Shown: positions 1 to 6,428 of the stretch, piece by piece
Layout: every line of letters starts with the position of its first letter
Numbering within the stretch: the stretch's first letter is position 1
From: CAZTII01 sp964613305
GTDB lineage: Bacteria; Bacillota_I; Bacilli_A; Erysipelotrichales; Erysipelotrichaceae
Assembly (NCBI GenBank): GCA_964613305.1
Contig: CAZTII010000061.1
Span: 1-10,371 of the forward strand
DNA length: 10,371 bases
Direction of reading: 5' to 3'
Made by a program: the position numbers and the translations under genes
The notes under the pieces: model-generated
What the model saw: the letters and a program-made list of their open reading frames with translations, nothing else
Databases searched by the model: none
What the model was told of the DNA's origin: nothing

Positions 1-455
1 AAGAATTTGACGTTTTTAGTATGTATTTGATTTGGGTAAAATGATGTTTAACAACTTTCAAGGCGCTTTAATAGATTTATACTCATTAGTCTACGAATAC
101 CTTCTTCACGACCTTGTTGTGTCAATCCTGCTTCCTTATTTTGCGTTGATTCTAAATATTTTTTAATTTTTCAAGGCATAATATAATTAGATGGGATATA
201 AATTGATAAATTCAATGAAATCAACAACCTATAAATCTGGTTATAGTTAATCGCACCATTTAAATCTGTTAAACACGGGTGAAGTGATATAGGAGGTAAT
301 CTATCAGGGAATTTACCAATTTCTGCGGAATTATAATATTTATCAATATGTTTCCTAGAACGTGCAATGATTTCCTAGCCAACATAGTCGGCTAAGATAC
401 AACCATTATACCGTTCTAATTTGTTGATTATCACAAGATCTGCTAAGGTCCTAAA
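1..455 (-). pseudogene. Remnant of a SNF2/DEAD-like helicase gene
   Basis: Read on the minus strand, one frame from about 455 down to 50 gives recognisable helicase sequence broken by stops. It begins with LERYNGCILADYVG, matching the ILADEVGLGKT Walker A region of SNF2-like helicases. An in-frame TAG (375-377) stands where the LGKT part should follow. The frame resumes with ARSRKHIDKYY, EIGKFPDRLPPISLHP, NYNQIYRLLISLNLSIY, then a TGA (171-173), then REEGIRRLMSINLLKRLES and a TAA (48-50). The sequence after that fits better one frame over. The jump from Walker A to the later block implies an internal deletion, probably of a few hundred codons. Helicases with this tail are, as I recall, common in defence and mobile islands. 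Family assignment is by recognition only; the gene is clearly dead and continues off the left edge. Confidence 0.68.
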
Positions 456-474
456 TCACTCTCAGCGCATATTT

Positions 475-525
475 CAACAAATACTTATTGTTACAAGAGA
501 TGTTTACGCATAAAGATTGACACTA
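475..525. repeat. Left copy of 51-bp inverted repeat, probable IS end
   Basis: This stretch matches the reverse complement of 10321-10371 at 47 of 51 positions; mismatches are at 481, 490, 508 and 515. Its outer tip reads TAGTGTCAAT on the minus strand, followed by a GTAAACATCTCTTG core. That layout (GTGTCA tip, then a TGTGTAAAC-like block) resembles terminal inverted repeats of IS256/mutator-family elements, but the family is an inference. The orientation implies the element body lay to the left of 525. That space is now occupied by helicase debris, so the copy is probably a solo relic end. Confidence 0.7.
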
Positions 526-590
526 TCGTTCATAAAAAAGAATCTTTTAGCTATCATAGTTTAATTTATATACTTAATAAGTTTATAAAT

Positions 591-629
591 AAAAAAATAC
601 CAAACTAAAATTTATCGTTTAGTATTTTT
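591..629 (-). terminator. Rho-independent terminator of the DUF1836 gene
   Basis: AAAAATAC-c-AAAC (593-605) pairs with GTTT-a-GTATTTTT (617-629) around an 11-nt loop, with one internal mismatch. Read on the minus strand the stem runs into seven T residues (591-597). It lies about 25 nt after the stop codon of the gene at 652-1155. The stem is AT-rich, so it is moderate in strength. Confidence 0.6.
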
Positions 630-651
630 AATTATTGAAATTTAATCTATC

Positions 652-1155
652 TTATAATGATTCAGCTACTGTAATTTGAACATACAATTTATAAGACACT
701 GTAAGTACTAAACTACGAATCAAATGAACAGCTAAACTACCGTCATCATTGCTTTTAATGTGTTTAATTACTTGTTGATTACAAATACTTTTAAAACAGT
801 TTTCAAATTCATCACAAAAGAAATTGTACGCTTGTTTTGTGGCGTAGGTGTGATGTTGATAATCAAATAGTTTTGTTATTTCTTCTAAGGAATAACATTG
901 TTTTAGTATGAATATAACGATTAAATAAGCGATGTGTTGATTGGAATATCGCTTGTTTTCTGGTGCTTCCATAATGCCTTGGTTTACATAATTATTAACC
1001 ATCGTTTTAGTAATTAATACTTTTTGACCACTTAAGCTTAAAAAATCTAAATGTTGTAGTAAATAATCAATAAGTTGATCCATGTACAAATTTAAATTAG
1101 GTAATTCATGCCAACGAGGAATGTGTAGTTGATTAATTGCTTCTGAAGTATCCAT
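652..1155 (-). CDS. DUF1836 family protein, probable DNA-binding regulator
   Basis: 167 residues, a usual length for DUF1836 proteins of Firmicutes. Family landmarks are IPRWHELP at 12-19, LYMDQLIDYL just after, the LITKTMVNNYVNQGIM block at 47-62 (reads like a MerR-type helix-turn-helix) and KRYSNQHIAYLIVI at 68-81. No signal peptide or membrane segment is visible. The molecular function of the family is not established; a DNA-binding role is inferred from the helical N-terminal half. The ATG (1153-1155) is preceded by AAGGTGG (1163-1169). The gene diverges from birA across 105 bp, and its upstream region contains a BirA-type operator, so biotin-responsive control is plausible. A hairpin terminator follows. 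Confidence 0.82.
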   Translation of the reverse strand: MDTSEAINQLHIPRWHELPNLNLYMDQLIDYLLQHLDFLSLSGQKVLITKTMVNNYVNQGIMEAPENKRYSNQHIAYLIVIFILKQCYSLEEITKLFDYQHHTYATKQAYNFFCDEFENCFKSICNQQVIKHIKSNDDGSLAVHLIRSLVLTVSYKLYVQITVAESL

Positions 1156-1168
1156 AAAGTCACCACCT

Positions 1169-1197
1169 TGATACTAGTATATCATATTTATTGTCAA
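1169..1197 (-). promoter_or_regulatory. Candidate promoter of the DUF1836 gene
   Basis: On the minus strand a TTGACA box (1192-1197) lies inside the left arm of the BirA-like palindrome. Downstream is TATGATATACT, an extended -10 (TG-A-TATACT, hexamer 1176-1181); an alternative -10, TAGTAT (1171-1176), sits 15 nt from the TTGACA. The -10 lies only about 6 nt before the Shine-Dalgarno site, so the leader would be very short. Which -10 is used cannot be decided by eye. Confidence 0.5.
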
Positions 1198-1226
1198 CCA
1201 AAATTAAAATTTAAGTTGACAATAAA
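1187..1226. promoter_or_regulatory. BirA operator (biotin repressor site)
   Basis: TTTATTGTCAAC (1187-1198) and GTTGACAATAAA (1215-1226) form perfect 12-bp inverted arms. As 9-mers, TTGTCAACC (1191-1199) and AGTTGACAA (1214-1222) are separated by 14 bp. This fits the published BirA signal, two inverted TTGTnAACC half-sites spaced by 14-15 bp. It stands directly upstream of birA-bioY and spans the -35 boxes of both divergent genes, so biotinoyl-AMP-bound BirA dimer should repress birA-bioY and could also repress the DUF1836 gene. Confidence 0.85.
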
Positions 1227-1244
1227 GTGTTGATGTGATATTTT
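1216..1244 (+). promoter_or_regulatory. Promoter of birA-bioY
   Basis: A consensus -35 TTGACA (1216-1221) is followed after 17 bp by TATTTT (1239-1244), preceded by TGTGA so that it also reads as an extended -10. The -35 is inside the right arm of the BirA operator, so bound BirA would block RNA polymerase. The Shine-Dalgarno GGGGTGA (1250-1256) lies close behind, leaving a very short leader. Confidence 0.7.
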
Positions 1245-1260
1245 TTTATGGGGTGATACA

Positions 1261-2223
1261 ATGACAACCATCAATAAAGTGCTTCATTTATTAGAAAAAG
1301 AAGAACAGTACATTTCTGGTCAAAAGCTTGCGGATCAATGCAATGTATCTAGAAATGCGATATGGAAAGTAATCAATACATTAAAAATTCAAGGATACGA
1401 TATTGAAGCGATATCAAATAAAGGATATCGATTAGTAACAAAGAAAGATCGATTAATTGAACATACAATATCATCATTATTAACTTTTGATTGTCATTGT
1501 GTTGTGTTGGAAAGTATTGATTCAACGAATACGGAAGCTAAACGACGTTCTTTAAATGAGGAAACATATCCATTATTGCTTGTAGCAAATGAACAGACAG
1601 AAGGAAGAGGACGAAGTAATAAATCGTTTTATTCACCAAAAGATAGTGGATTGTATATGACTTTAATGATTAAACCAAAATTGAAGGTTTGGGATGCACA
1701 ATTAATTACTGTTGCGGTAGCGAATGTTGTTTGTAGAAGCATTGAATCCATTAGTAACATAAAACCGATGATTAAATGGGTCAATGATATTTATATTGAT
1801 GATAAAAAAGTTGGTGGAATATTAACTGAAATGACAAGTGATTTTGAAAGTATGGAAATTCAACAATTAATAATTGGGGTAGGAATCAACATAAGCACAA
1901 CTTTATTTCCTAAGGAATTACAATCAATCGCCAACTCATTACATGATACGACAATTAAACGAAATCAATTATGTGCTTTAATTGCTAATGGCATTATGAG
2001 TGGTGATTTACTATGCAATAAAGAGGAAATTATCCATGAATACAAACAACGTTCGATTGTATTAGGAAATGTTGTAATGTTTGAAAAAGATGGAATAATG
2101 ATGGAAGGTATCGCAGAAGACATCGATTTGGATGGAAATTTAATCATCAACGTAAATAATAAATTAATATCATTAAATAGTGGAGAAATCAGTGTGAGGA
2201 GAAAAAATGAAATTAACAATTAA
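1261..2223 (+). CDS. birA: Biotin--[acetyl-CoA-carboxylase] ligase / biotin repressor BirA
   Basis: Bifunctional 320-residue group II BirA. It joins biotin to carrier-protein lysines via biotinoyl-AMP and, as the loaded dimer, represses biotin genes. The N-terminal winged helix (about 1-60) includes SRNAIWKVINTLKIQGYDIE and the wing ISNKGYRLV. The ligase domain shows SIDSTNTEA (85-93), EQTEGRGRSNK (111-121; the GRGR biotinoyl-AMP loop keeps the arginine that limits promiscuous release), KWVNDIYID (172-180), KVGGILTE (183-190, with the biotin-contacting lysine) and GVGIN (206-210). A small SH3-like C-terminal domain follows (about 265-315). The ATG is set by GGGGTGA. bioY overlaps its last 17 nt, so the two are translationally coupled. 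Upstream sits a BirA operator, implying autoregulation. Confidence 0.95.
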   Translation: MTTINKVLHLLEKEEQYISGQKLADQCNVSRNAIWKVINTLKIQGYDIEAISNKGYRLVTKKDRLIEHTISSLLTFDCHCVVLESIDSTNTEAKRRSLNEETYPLLLVANEQTEGRGRSNKSFYSPKDSGLYMTLMIKPKLKVWDAQLITVAVANVVCRSIESISNIKPMIKWVNDIYIDDKKVGGILTEMTSDFESMEIQQLIIGVGINISTTLFPKELQSIANSLHDTTIKRNQLCALIANGIMSGDLLCNKEEIIHEYKQRSIVLGNVVMFEKDGIMMEGIAEDIDLDGNLIINVNNKLISLNSGEISVRRKNEINN

Positions 2224-2749
2224 AGAAATAACTCTTTCAGCAATATTTGCCAGTAGCATTGCCATTGGTGCAATGATAAAAATACCATTTCCATTAGTTC
2301 CAATTACCCTTCAATTATTAATGGTTAATTTAACGGGTTTACTTTTAGGAAAAAAATGTTCTGTTCTTGCGGTATCGACATATTTAATCATGGGATTAAT
2401 CGGTTTACCAGTATTTGCTGGAGGTGGTGGTTTAATGTATATTATGAAACCAACATTTGGTTATTTACTAGGATTTTTATTAGGGGTATTTTGTAGTAAT
2501 TTATATTTATCGCCAATCAAAGAAAAAACAACCATGACGTATATGGTTGCTGGAATTATTACAATGACTTGTGTGTATAGTTTAGGATTAACTTACTTTT
2601 TTGTTATTAGTAATTTTTACTTATTAAAAGAAATCAATTGGTCAAAATTATTGATGGGTGGATTTTTAATGACACTTCCAAGTGATATCCTTATGTGTTT
2701 TATTGGCAGTATCCTTGCGAAGCGTTTAGAAAAATATCGTTTAGTTTAA
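2207..2749 (+). CDS. bioY: Biotin transporter S component BioY
   Basis: 180-residue, very hydrophobic membrane protein, the normal BioY length, with about six transmembrane helices. It binds biotin and works with a shared ECF module (EcfA/EcfA'/EcfT), none of which is in this window. BioY landmarks are GLIGLPVFAGGGG (63-75), FGYLLGF (84-90; usually GGYLLGF) and the last-helix LPSDIL (157-162), whose aspartate corresponds to the conserved one in BioY. The lysine usually found just after that motif appears to be methionine here. The ATG inside the end of birA is chosen because AGGAG (2197-2201) is ideally placed. The stop codon lies inside a hairpin shared with the convergent malQ end. Expected to be repressed with birA when biotin is plentiful. 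Confidence 0.94.
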   Translation: MKLTIKEITLSAIFASSIAIGAMIKIPFPLVPITLQLLMVNLTGLLLGKKCSVLAVSTYLIMGLIGLPVFAGGGGLMYIMKPTFGYLLGFLLGVFCSNLYLSPIKEKTTMTYMVAGIITMTCVYSLGLTYFFVISNFYLLKEINWSKLLMGGFLMTLPSDILMCFIGSILAKRLEKYRLV

Positions 2750-2764
2750 ACGATTACTATTTTT
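2731..2764. terminator. Bidirectional hairpin holding both stops of bioY and malQ
   Basis: ATCGTTTA (2736-2743) and TAAACGAT (2747-2754) form a perfect 8-bp stem with a 3-nt loop. An A run lies to the left (2731-2734) and a T run to the right (2760-2764), so either strand ends with a short U tract. The bioY TAA (2747-2749) and the malQ TAA (complement of 2741-2743) are both inside it. The T tract on the plus strand is a few bases from the stem, so efficiency is uncertain. Confidence 0.5.
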
Positions 2765-4183
2765 CAATAATTTCTTTATTTCACGAATTCTTAATCTAAA
2801 TTCTGTAAAATCAACAATTCGACAACGCCAATTATACTCATCCACAATACCTGGTTTATTAATACGGTAGGCGTTATCTTTATGCAAATAATCGAATAAA
2901 CTACAAATAACAATAGAAGCATTTGTATTTAGTGTTAATTGTAATAGTTTATCAATCATTTTTGGGTTTTTAATACGATACTTCTTTAAATAACGGTGAA
3001 TCGCTAAGCGTTCACTGTTATTTTTATTAGAATACCAACCTTTTAATGATTCATTATCATGAGTTCCTGCATAGACGATGACATGACGTCGATAATTAAG
3101 TCGCTGTGGTGGGAAAAAATCATATTGTAATATTCTCATGCCCATTAAATTGTAGTGATCTCTTAAAGTATGAACTTCTTCACGTAATAAGCCTAAATCT
3201 TCCGCAACTAATTGAATGGTTGGAAGTTCTTTGTAAATAGTATCAAATAATTTATATCCAGGCGCTTCTTCCCATTCACCATCCATGGCAGTAGGACATG
3301 TTGCCGGAATTTTCCAATACGTATCAAATGCTCTAAAGTGATCAATACGAATGCAGTCAAATAACCGTTGATTGTATTCTAATCGTGAAATCCAAAAGGC
3401 AAAGTTTGTTTTTTCTAAATAGTCCCAATCGTACAATGGATTTCCCCAACGTTGCCCTGTAGCACTAAAATAATCAGGTGGAACACCGGCAATAAAGGTT
3501 GGATGACCTTTACTATCTAATAAGAATACTTCTCGATTACAATACACTTCAACACTATCCAAACCAACATAAATAGGAATATCACCCATGATTTGAATAC
3601 CTAACTCATTAGCGTAATTTCTAAGTTGTTTCCATTGACTAAATAAAATGTATTGTAAAAATAGTTCATAACGAACTTGTTCATCACTAGCGCTACATAC
3701 CCCACGATGAATACTCCAATCACAATCTACTTCAATCCAATCTAGCCAACATTGATTATTGTTGTTCTTTTTTAAGGATATAAACATCGCATACTCTAAA
3801 ACCCATTGTTGTTGAATGAATTCTATGTATTCTTCAGTTTCTATGAAGTTAGTAAATGCATGTTGTAAATACTTACTTTTATACTCTCTAACCGCGTCAA
3901 AATCAATTGTAAGAGAATCTTGATTAAAAGGCGTAATTTCAGTTAAATAACCTCTGTTTACTAAATCAAATAAATCAATATATAATTCATCCATTGCTTT
4001 ACTAGAATACGGTTGATAAGGAGAATTACCATAACCTAAGGGATTAAGTGGTAATAGTTGCCAAATCTTAAAACCACATTTTTTGATTAAACGAATAAAT
4101 TCATAGCTATTCTCACCAAAATCACCAACGCCAAATGATGATGGAAGCGAAGCTAAAGGCATTAAAATTCCTGCTTGTTTCAT
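2741..4183 (-). CDS. malQ: 4-alpha-glucanotransferase (amylomaltase, GH77)
   Basis: 480-residue cytoplasmic GH77 enzyme that moves 4-alpha-glucan segments between maltodextrins in glycogen or maltose use. The length matches bacterial amylomaltases. It starts with the family signature MKQAGILMPLASLPSSFGVG and has WQLLPLNPLG and GNSPYQPYSS. The GH77 catalytic triad is visible: nucleophile Asp281 in RIDHFRAF, acid/base Glu328 in LVAEDLG and Asp376 in YAGTHDN. Substrate-site sequences DIPIYVGLDS (201-210), PPDYFSATGQRWGNPLYDW (235-253) and the C-terminal INKPG..YNWR are present. AAAGGTGG lies before the ATG. It begins 32 nt after the stop of the upstream LysR gene with no obvious promoter between, so the two may be co-transcribed, although their roles are not obviously linked. 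Its end overlaps bioY by 9 bp, tail to tail. Confidence 0.95.
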   Translation of the reverse strand: MKQAGILMPLASLPSSFGVGDFGENSYEFIRLIKKCGFKIWQLLPLNPLGYGNSPYQPYSSKAMDELYIDLFDLVNRGYLTEITPFNQDSLTIDFDAVREYKSKYLQHAFTNFIETEEYIEFIQQQWVLEYAMFISLKKNNNNQCWLDWIEVDCDWSIHRGVCSASDEQVRYELFLQYILFSQWKQLRNYANELGIQIMGDIPIYVGLDSVEVYCNREVFLLDSKGHPTFIAGVPPDYFSATGQRWGNPLYDWDYLEKTNFAFWISRLEYNQRLFDCIRIDHFRAFDTYWKIPATCPTAMDGEWEEAPGYKLFDTIYKELPTIQLVAEDLGLLREEVHTLRDHYNLMGMRILQYDFFPPQRLNYRRHVIVYAGTHDNESLKGWYSNKNNSERLAIHRYLKKYRIKNPKMIDKLLQLTLNTNASIVICSLFDYLHKDNAYRINKPGIVDEYNWRCRIVDFTEFRLRIREIKKLLKNSNRLN

Positions 4184-4215
4184 AAAATACCCACCTTTTT
4201 TTCTTAAATATTATA

Positions 4216-5100
4216 TCACAAAGTACCATAGTTTTTCTTTATTTCATCAACTAGCGCATCAACTACTTTCGTTTGGTATTTTTTTTCATGCGTAACTAAA
4301 TAAAATTGACGATTTAAGTTAATTGTGGAAACATCGAATGTTGCGATTTCATCGTTATTTAACGATTTTTCAACAATTAAATAAGGTAAAAAGGATATTC
4401 CTAAGTTTTCTTTTATGGCTTCAATAATCGCAAGGGAACTAGCGCTTTCCCAAGTGATATCGATAGAAATATCTCTGCTTTTTAAAATATTTTCAAGAAT
4501 ATCTCGAGCGGCACTGCCTTTTTCTCGTAATAAAAACTTTTCATTCAGTAAGTCATGTTCAGTAATTGTATTTTTATTAGCAAATGGATGATTCAAATTA
4601 CATACAAACACTAAACGATCATCACGAAAAGGTTCAAAGTGAAGTAGAGGTGATGAATTAGTACCTTCTACTAAACCAATATCAAGATTGTTGTTTAAAA
4701 CATCATTACAGATGGATGAAGAATTTTTAATTGTTACTTGATGAGAAAATTGAGGATACTTTTTTGAAAATGAGGAAAGAATGGAAGGAAGTAATTGAAT
4801 ACCTATCGTAATACTAGAACCTATTTTTATTGATTGAGGTGCTTCTGGATTCATTAAGTTTTCTTCCATTTCATCCACAAGAGATAAGATGGTTGTCGCA
4901 GATAGTTGCATCTTTCGTCCATGTTCGGTTAAATATAAACGACGCGAAAGACGATCAAATAATTTAACTCCATAGTGTTTTTCTAATTCAGATATTGCTA
5001 AACTAACGGCTGGTTGAGCCATATACAATAGTTTGCTAGCTTTTGTAACACTTCCTGTTTCACAAACGGTTAAAAAGATTTTATAATGGCGTAAAGTCAT
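4216..5100 (-). CDS. LysR-type transcriptional regulator
   Basis: 294 residues, standard for LTTRs. The N-terminal winged HTH (about 1-60) reads LRHYKIFLTVCETGSVTKAS, AQPAVSLAISELEKHYGVKLF and LTEHGRKM, followed by the linker helix. The effector-binding domain (about 90-290) contains IKIGSS, DIGLVEG and FLLREKGSAARDIL, a layout seen in CysL/CysR-like members. The strand and head-to-head position with the chrA pair suggest it controls those genes and itself from the 97-bp intergenic region; its effector cannot be read from sequence. GGAGG lies just before the ATG (5098-5100). malQ follows after 32 bp. A chromate, sulfate or other oxyanion signal is a guess from the neighbours only. Confidence 0.9.
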   Translation of the reverse strand: MTLRHYKIFLTVCETGSVTKASKLLYMAQPAVSLAISELEKHYGVKLFDRLSRRLYLTEHGRKMQLSATTILSLVDEMEENLMNPEAPQSIKIGSSITIGIQLLPSILSSFSKKYPQFSHQVTIKNSSSICNDVLNNNLDIGLVEGTNSSPLLHFEPFRDDRLVFVCNLNHPFANKNTITEHDLLNEKFLLREKGSAARDILENILKSRDISIDITWESASSLAIIEAIKENLGISFLPYLIVEKSLNNDEIATFDVSTINLNRQFYLVTHEKKYQTKVVDALVDEIKKNYGTL

Positions 5101-5118
5101 ACATCCTCCATAATGATT

Positions 5119-5147
5119 TTGTTATCTATTTTATAATATAATATTAT
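5119..5147 (+). promoter_or_regulatory. Promoter of the chrA pair
   Basis: TTGTTA (5119-5124) and TATTAT (5142-5147) are separated by exactly 17 bp. The putative start point lies about 44 nt before the first chrA ATG. It interlocks with the divergent lysR promoter, whose -10 is at 5133-5138, which suits mutually exclusive polymerase binding or LTTR control. The region is extremely AT-rich, so other -10 choices exist. Confidence 0.5.
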
Positions 5148-5161
5148 TTTACATATATCAA
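5133..5161 (-). promoter_or_regulatory. Promoter of lysR with overlapping candidate LTTR box
   Basis: On the minus strand TTGATA (5156-5161) is followed after 17 bp by TATTAT (5133-5138). ATAAT-N5-ATTAT (5133-5147) is an interrupted palindrome that satisfies the LTTR T-N11-A rule (T5134 to A5146) and covers the -10 boxes of both divergent promoters. In sequence this AT-rich, the palindrome could be chance. Confidence 0.45.
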
Positions 5162-5183
5162 GAAATGTTGTACTCTAATCAAA

Positions 5184-5190
5184 AAGGGGA
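5184..5190 (+). promoter_or_regulatory. Shine-Dalgarno that sets the start of the first chrA gene
   Basis: AAGGGGA ends 7 nt before the ATG at 5198-5200. An in-frame ATG at 5165 would add eleven residues (MLYSNQKGEIY), but it has no Shine-Dalgarno and would place this site inside the gene. The start at 5198 is therefore preferred. Confidence 0.75.
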
Positions 5191-5197
5191 AATTTAT

Positions 5198-5770
5198 ATG
5201 GAAAAACAAGAAAACTTATATAAAAAATTATTTTTGTCCACATTTTACTTAAGTGCTTTTACCTTTGGTGGTGGATATGTCATTATTTCTTTAATGAAGA
5301 AAAAATTTGTTGATGAATTGAAATGGATTTCAGAAGATGAAATGCTTAATTTTACGGCATTAGCACAATCATCACCTGGACCAGTTGCGGTTAATGCATC
5401 TATTCTAGTTGGTTATCGTTTAGCTGGTTTAAAAGGAGCTTTAGTTGCGATTGCGGGAACGATTATACCGCCATTAGTAACATTATCAGTAATTTCTCAA
5501 TTTTACATTGCCTTTAAAACAAATTTAGTTGTAGCGGCAGTATTAAAAGGGATGCAGTCAGGTGTTGCAGCTGTTATTATCGATGTCGTTCTTAACTTAA
5601 TTATGGGGCTAGTAAAGCATAAAAACGTTGTAGCGATTATAACCATGGTTGTCGCTTTTATCGCTACATATTATTTTAAAATAAATATTTTAATAATCAT
5701 TATCGTGTGCGCATTATTAGGTTTATTTCAATCAAGAGGTAAAACAATAGAAGTGGAGGAATCACTATGA
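5198..5770 (+). CDS. chrA: Chromate transporter, half-size CHR protein (first of pair)
   Basis: 190-residue membrane protein carrying a single CHR domain, the short type that works as a pair of homologous halves. Landmarks are FTFGGGYVIISLM (21-33), the WISEDEMLNFTALAQSSPGP block (43-62) with its PGP turn, NASILVGY (66-73) and GTIIPP (87-92). About five to six hydrophobic helices follow. CHR proteins are annotated as chromate efflux or anion antiporters; the native substrate in gut anaerobes is unknown and may not be chromate. The start at 5198 is chosen on its Shine-Dalgarno. The stop overlaps the next ATG (ATGA), so translation is coupled. It diverges from a LysR-type gene that probably regulates it. 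Confidence 0.9.
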   Translation: MEKQENLYKKLFLSTFYLSAFTFGGGYVIISLMKKKFVDELKWISEDEMLNFTALAQSSPGPVAVNASILVGYRLAGLKGALVAIAGTIIPPLVTLSVISQFYIAFKTNLVVAAVLKGMQSGVAAVIIDVVLNLIMGLVKHKNVVAIITMVVAFIATYYFKINILIIIIVCALLGLFQSRGKTIEVEESL

Positions 5771-6324
5771 TTTATTGGCAACTATTTGTAAGTTTCTTTC
5801 AAGTTGGATTATTTAGTATAGGTGGTGGACTTGCGGCACTTCCGTTGATACAAAATCAAGTGGTTCAACTACATCATTGGTTAACACTATCAGAATTTAC
5901 CGACTTAGTAACAATTGCCGAAATGACACCCGGACCAATTGCCTTAAACTCTAGCACGTTTGTTGGCATCCAAGTAGGTGGTTTTCCGGGAGCGTTAATC
6001 GCTACTTTTGGCTGTATTTTACCATCATGTATTATCGTATCAATCCTAGCTTACGTTTATCAAAAATACAAAGATATGAGCGCTATTCAAGGTGTATTAG
6101 CGGGATTAAGACCAGCGGTTATCGCTCTAATTTCAAGTGCAGCAGTAGCTATTTTACAACTTGCACTATTTGGTGAACATGTCAGTAAATTTGATATGTC
6201 TACCTTAAATGTGATCGGAACTTCCTTATTTGTCGGAGCATTGTTCGTCTTAAGAAAGTTTAAAATTAATCCAATCTTAGTGATGACTGTATGTGGTTTT
6301 ATTGGAGGATTTCTATACTATTAA
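5767..6324 (+). CDS. chrA: Chromate transporter, half-size CHR protein (second of pair)
   Basis: 185-residue CHR-domain membrane protein, distant homologue of the preceding gene. It shows FSIGGGLAALPLI (16-28), WLTLSEFTDLVTIAEMTPGP (38-57), NSSTFVG (61-67), the ILP turn near 84-86 and GLRPAVIAL (113-121), then C-terminal hydrophobic helices. Short CHR proteins are generally encoded as adjacent pairs and thought to insert with opposite topology and act together. GGAGG at about 5756-5760 serves the ATG, which overlaps the previous stop by 4 bp. A strong terminator begins at its own stop codon, so the transcription unit is just these two genes. Confidence 0.9.
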   Translation: MIYWQLFVSFFQVGLFSIGGGLAALPLIQNQVVQLHHWLTLSEFTDLVTIAEMTPGPIALNSSTFVGIQVGGFPGALIATFGCILPSCIIVSILAYVYQKYKDMSAIQGVLAGLRPAVIALISSAAVAILQLALFGEHVSKFDMSTLNVIGTSLFVGALFVLRKFKINPILVMTVCGFIGGFLYY

Positions 6325-6348
6325 CCAAGGAAAATTCCTTGGTTTTTT
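6323..6348 (+). terminator. Strong rho-independent terminator of the chrA pair
   Basis: AACCAAGGAA (6323-6332) and TTCCTTGGTT (6335-6344) form a perfect inverted repeat around AA (effective loop AAAATT), followed by a T tract through 6348. It overlaps the stop codon of the second chrA gene. Confidence 0.9.
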
Positions 6349-6383
6349 AATAGATAAATTAGTATATTAAGTGCAACACCAAT

Positions 6384-6413
6384 AAAAAAAACCAACTTTT
6401 TATACAAGTTGGT
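6384..6413 (-). terminator. Terminator of the ADP-ribosylglycohydrolase/CYTH unit
   Basis: ACCAACTT (6391-6398) pairs with AAGTTGGT (6406-6413) with a 7-nt loop. On the minus strand the stem runs into seven T residues (complement of A6384-6390). It sits about 15 nt after the stop of the decayed gene and back to back with the chrA terminator. Confidence 0.85.
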
Positions 6414-6428
6414 GAAATATTCGATATT

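Noticed and set aside
475..525. Intact insertion sequence at the left end
   Set aside because: Only an end-like repeat is present; the sequence next to it reads as helicase remnant and no transposase motif was found.
526..590. Small gene or regulatory RNA between the left repeat and the DUF1836 terminator
   Set aside because: No open frame with a ribosome site and no stable stem; plain AT-rich spacer.
1965..2219. 84-residue open frame on the minus strand inside birA
   Set aside because: Antisense to the well-supported birA C-terminal region, low-complexity hydrophobic translation, no family resemblance.
5165..5197. Upstream ATG start for the first chrA gene
   Set aside because: No Shine-Dalgarno before it, and AAGGGGA at 5184-5190 is correctly placed for the ATG at 5198.
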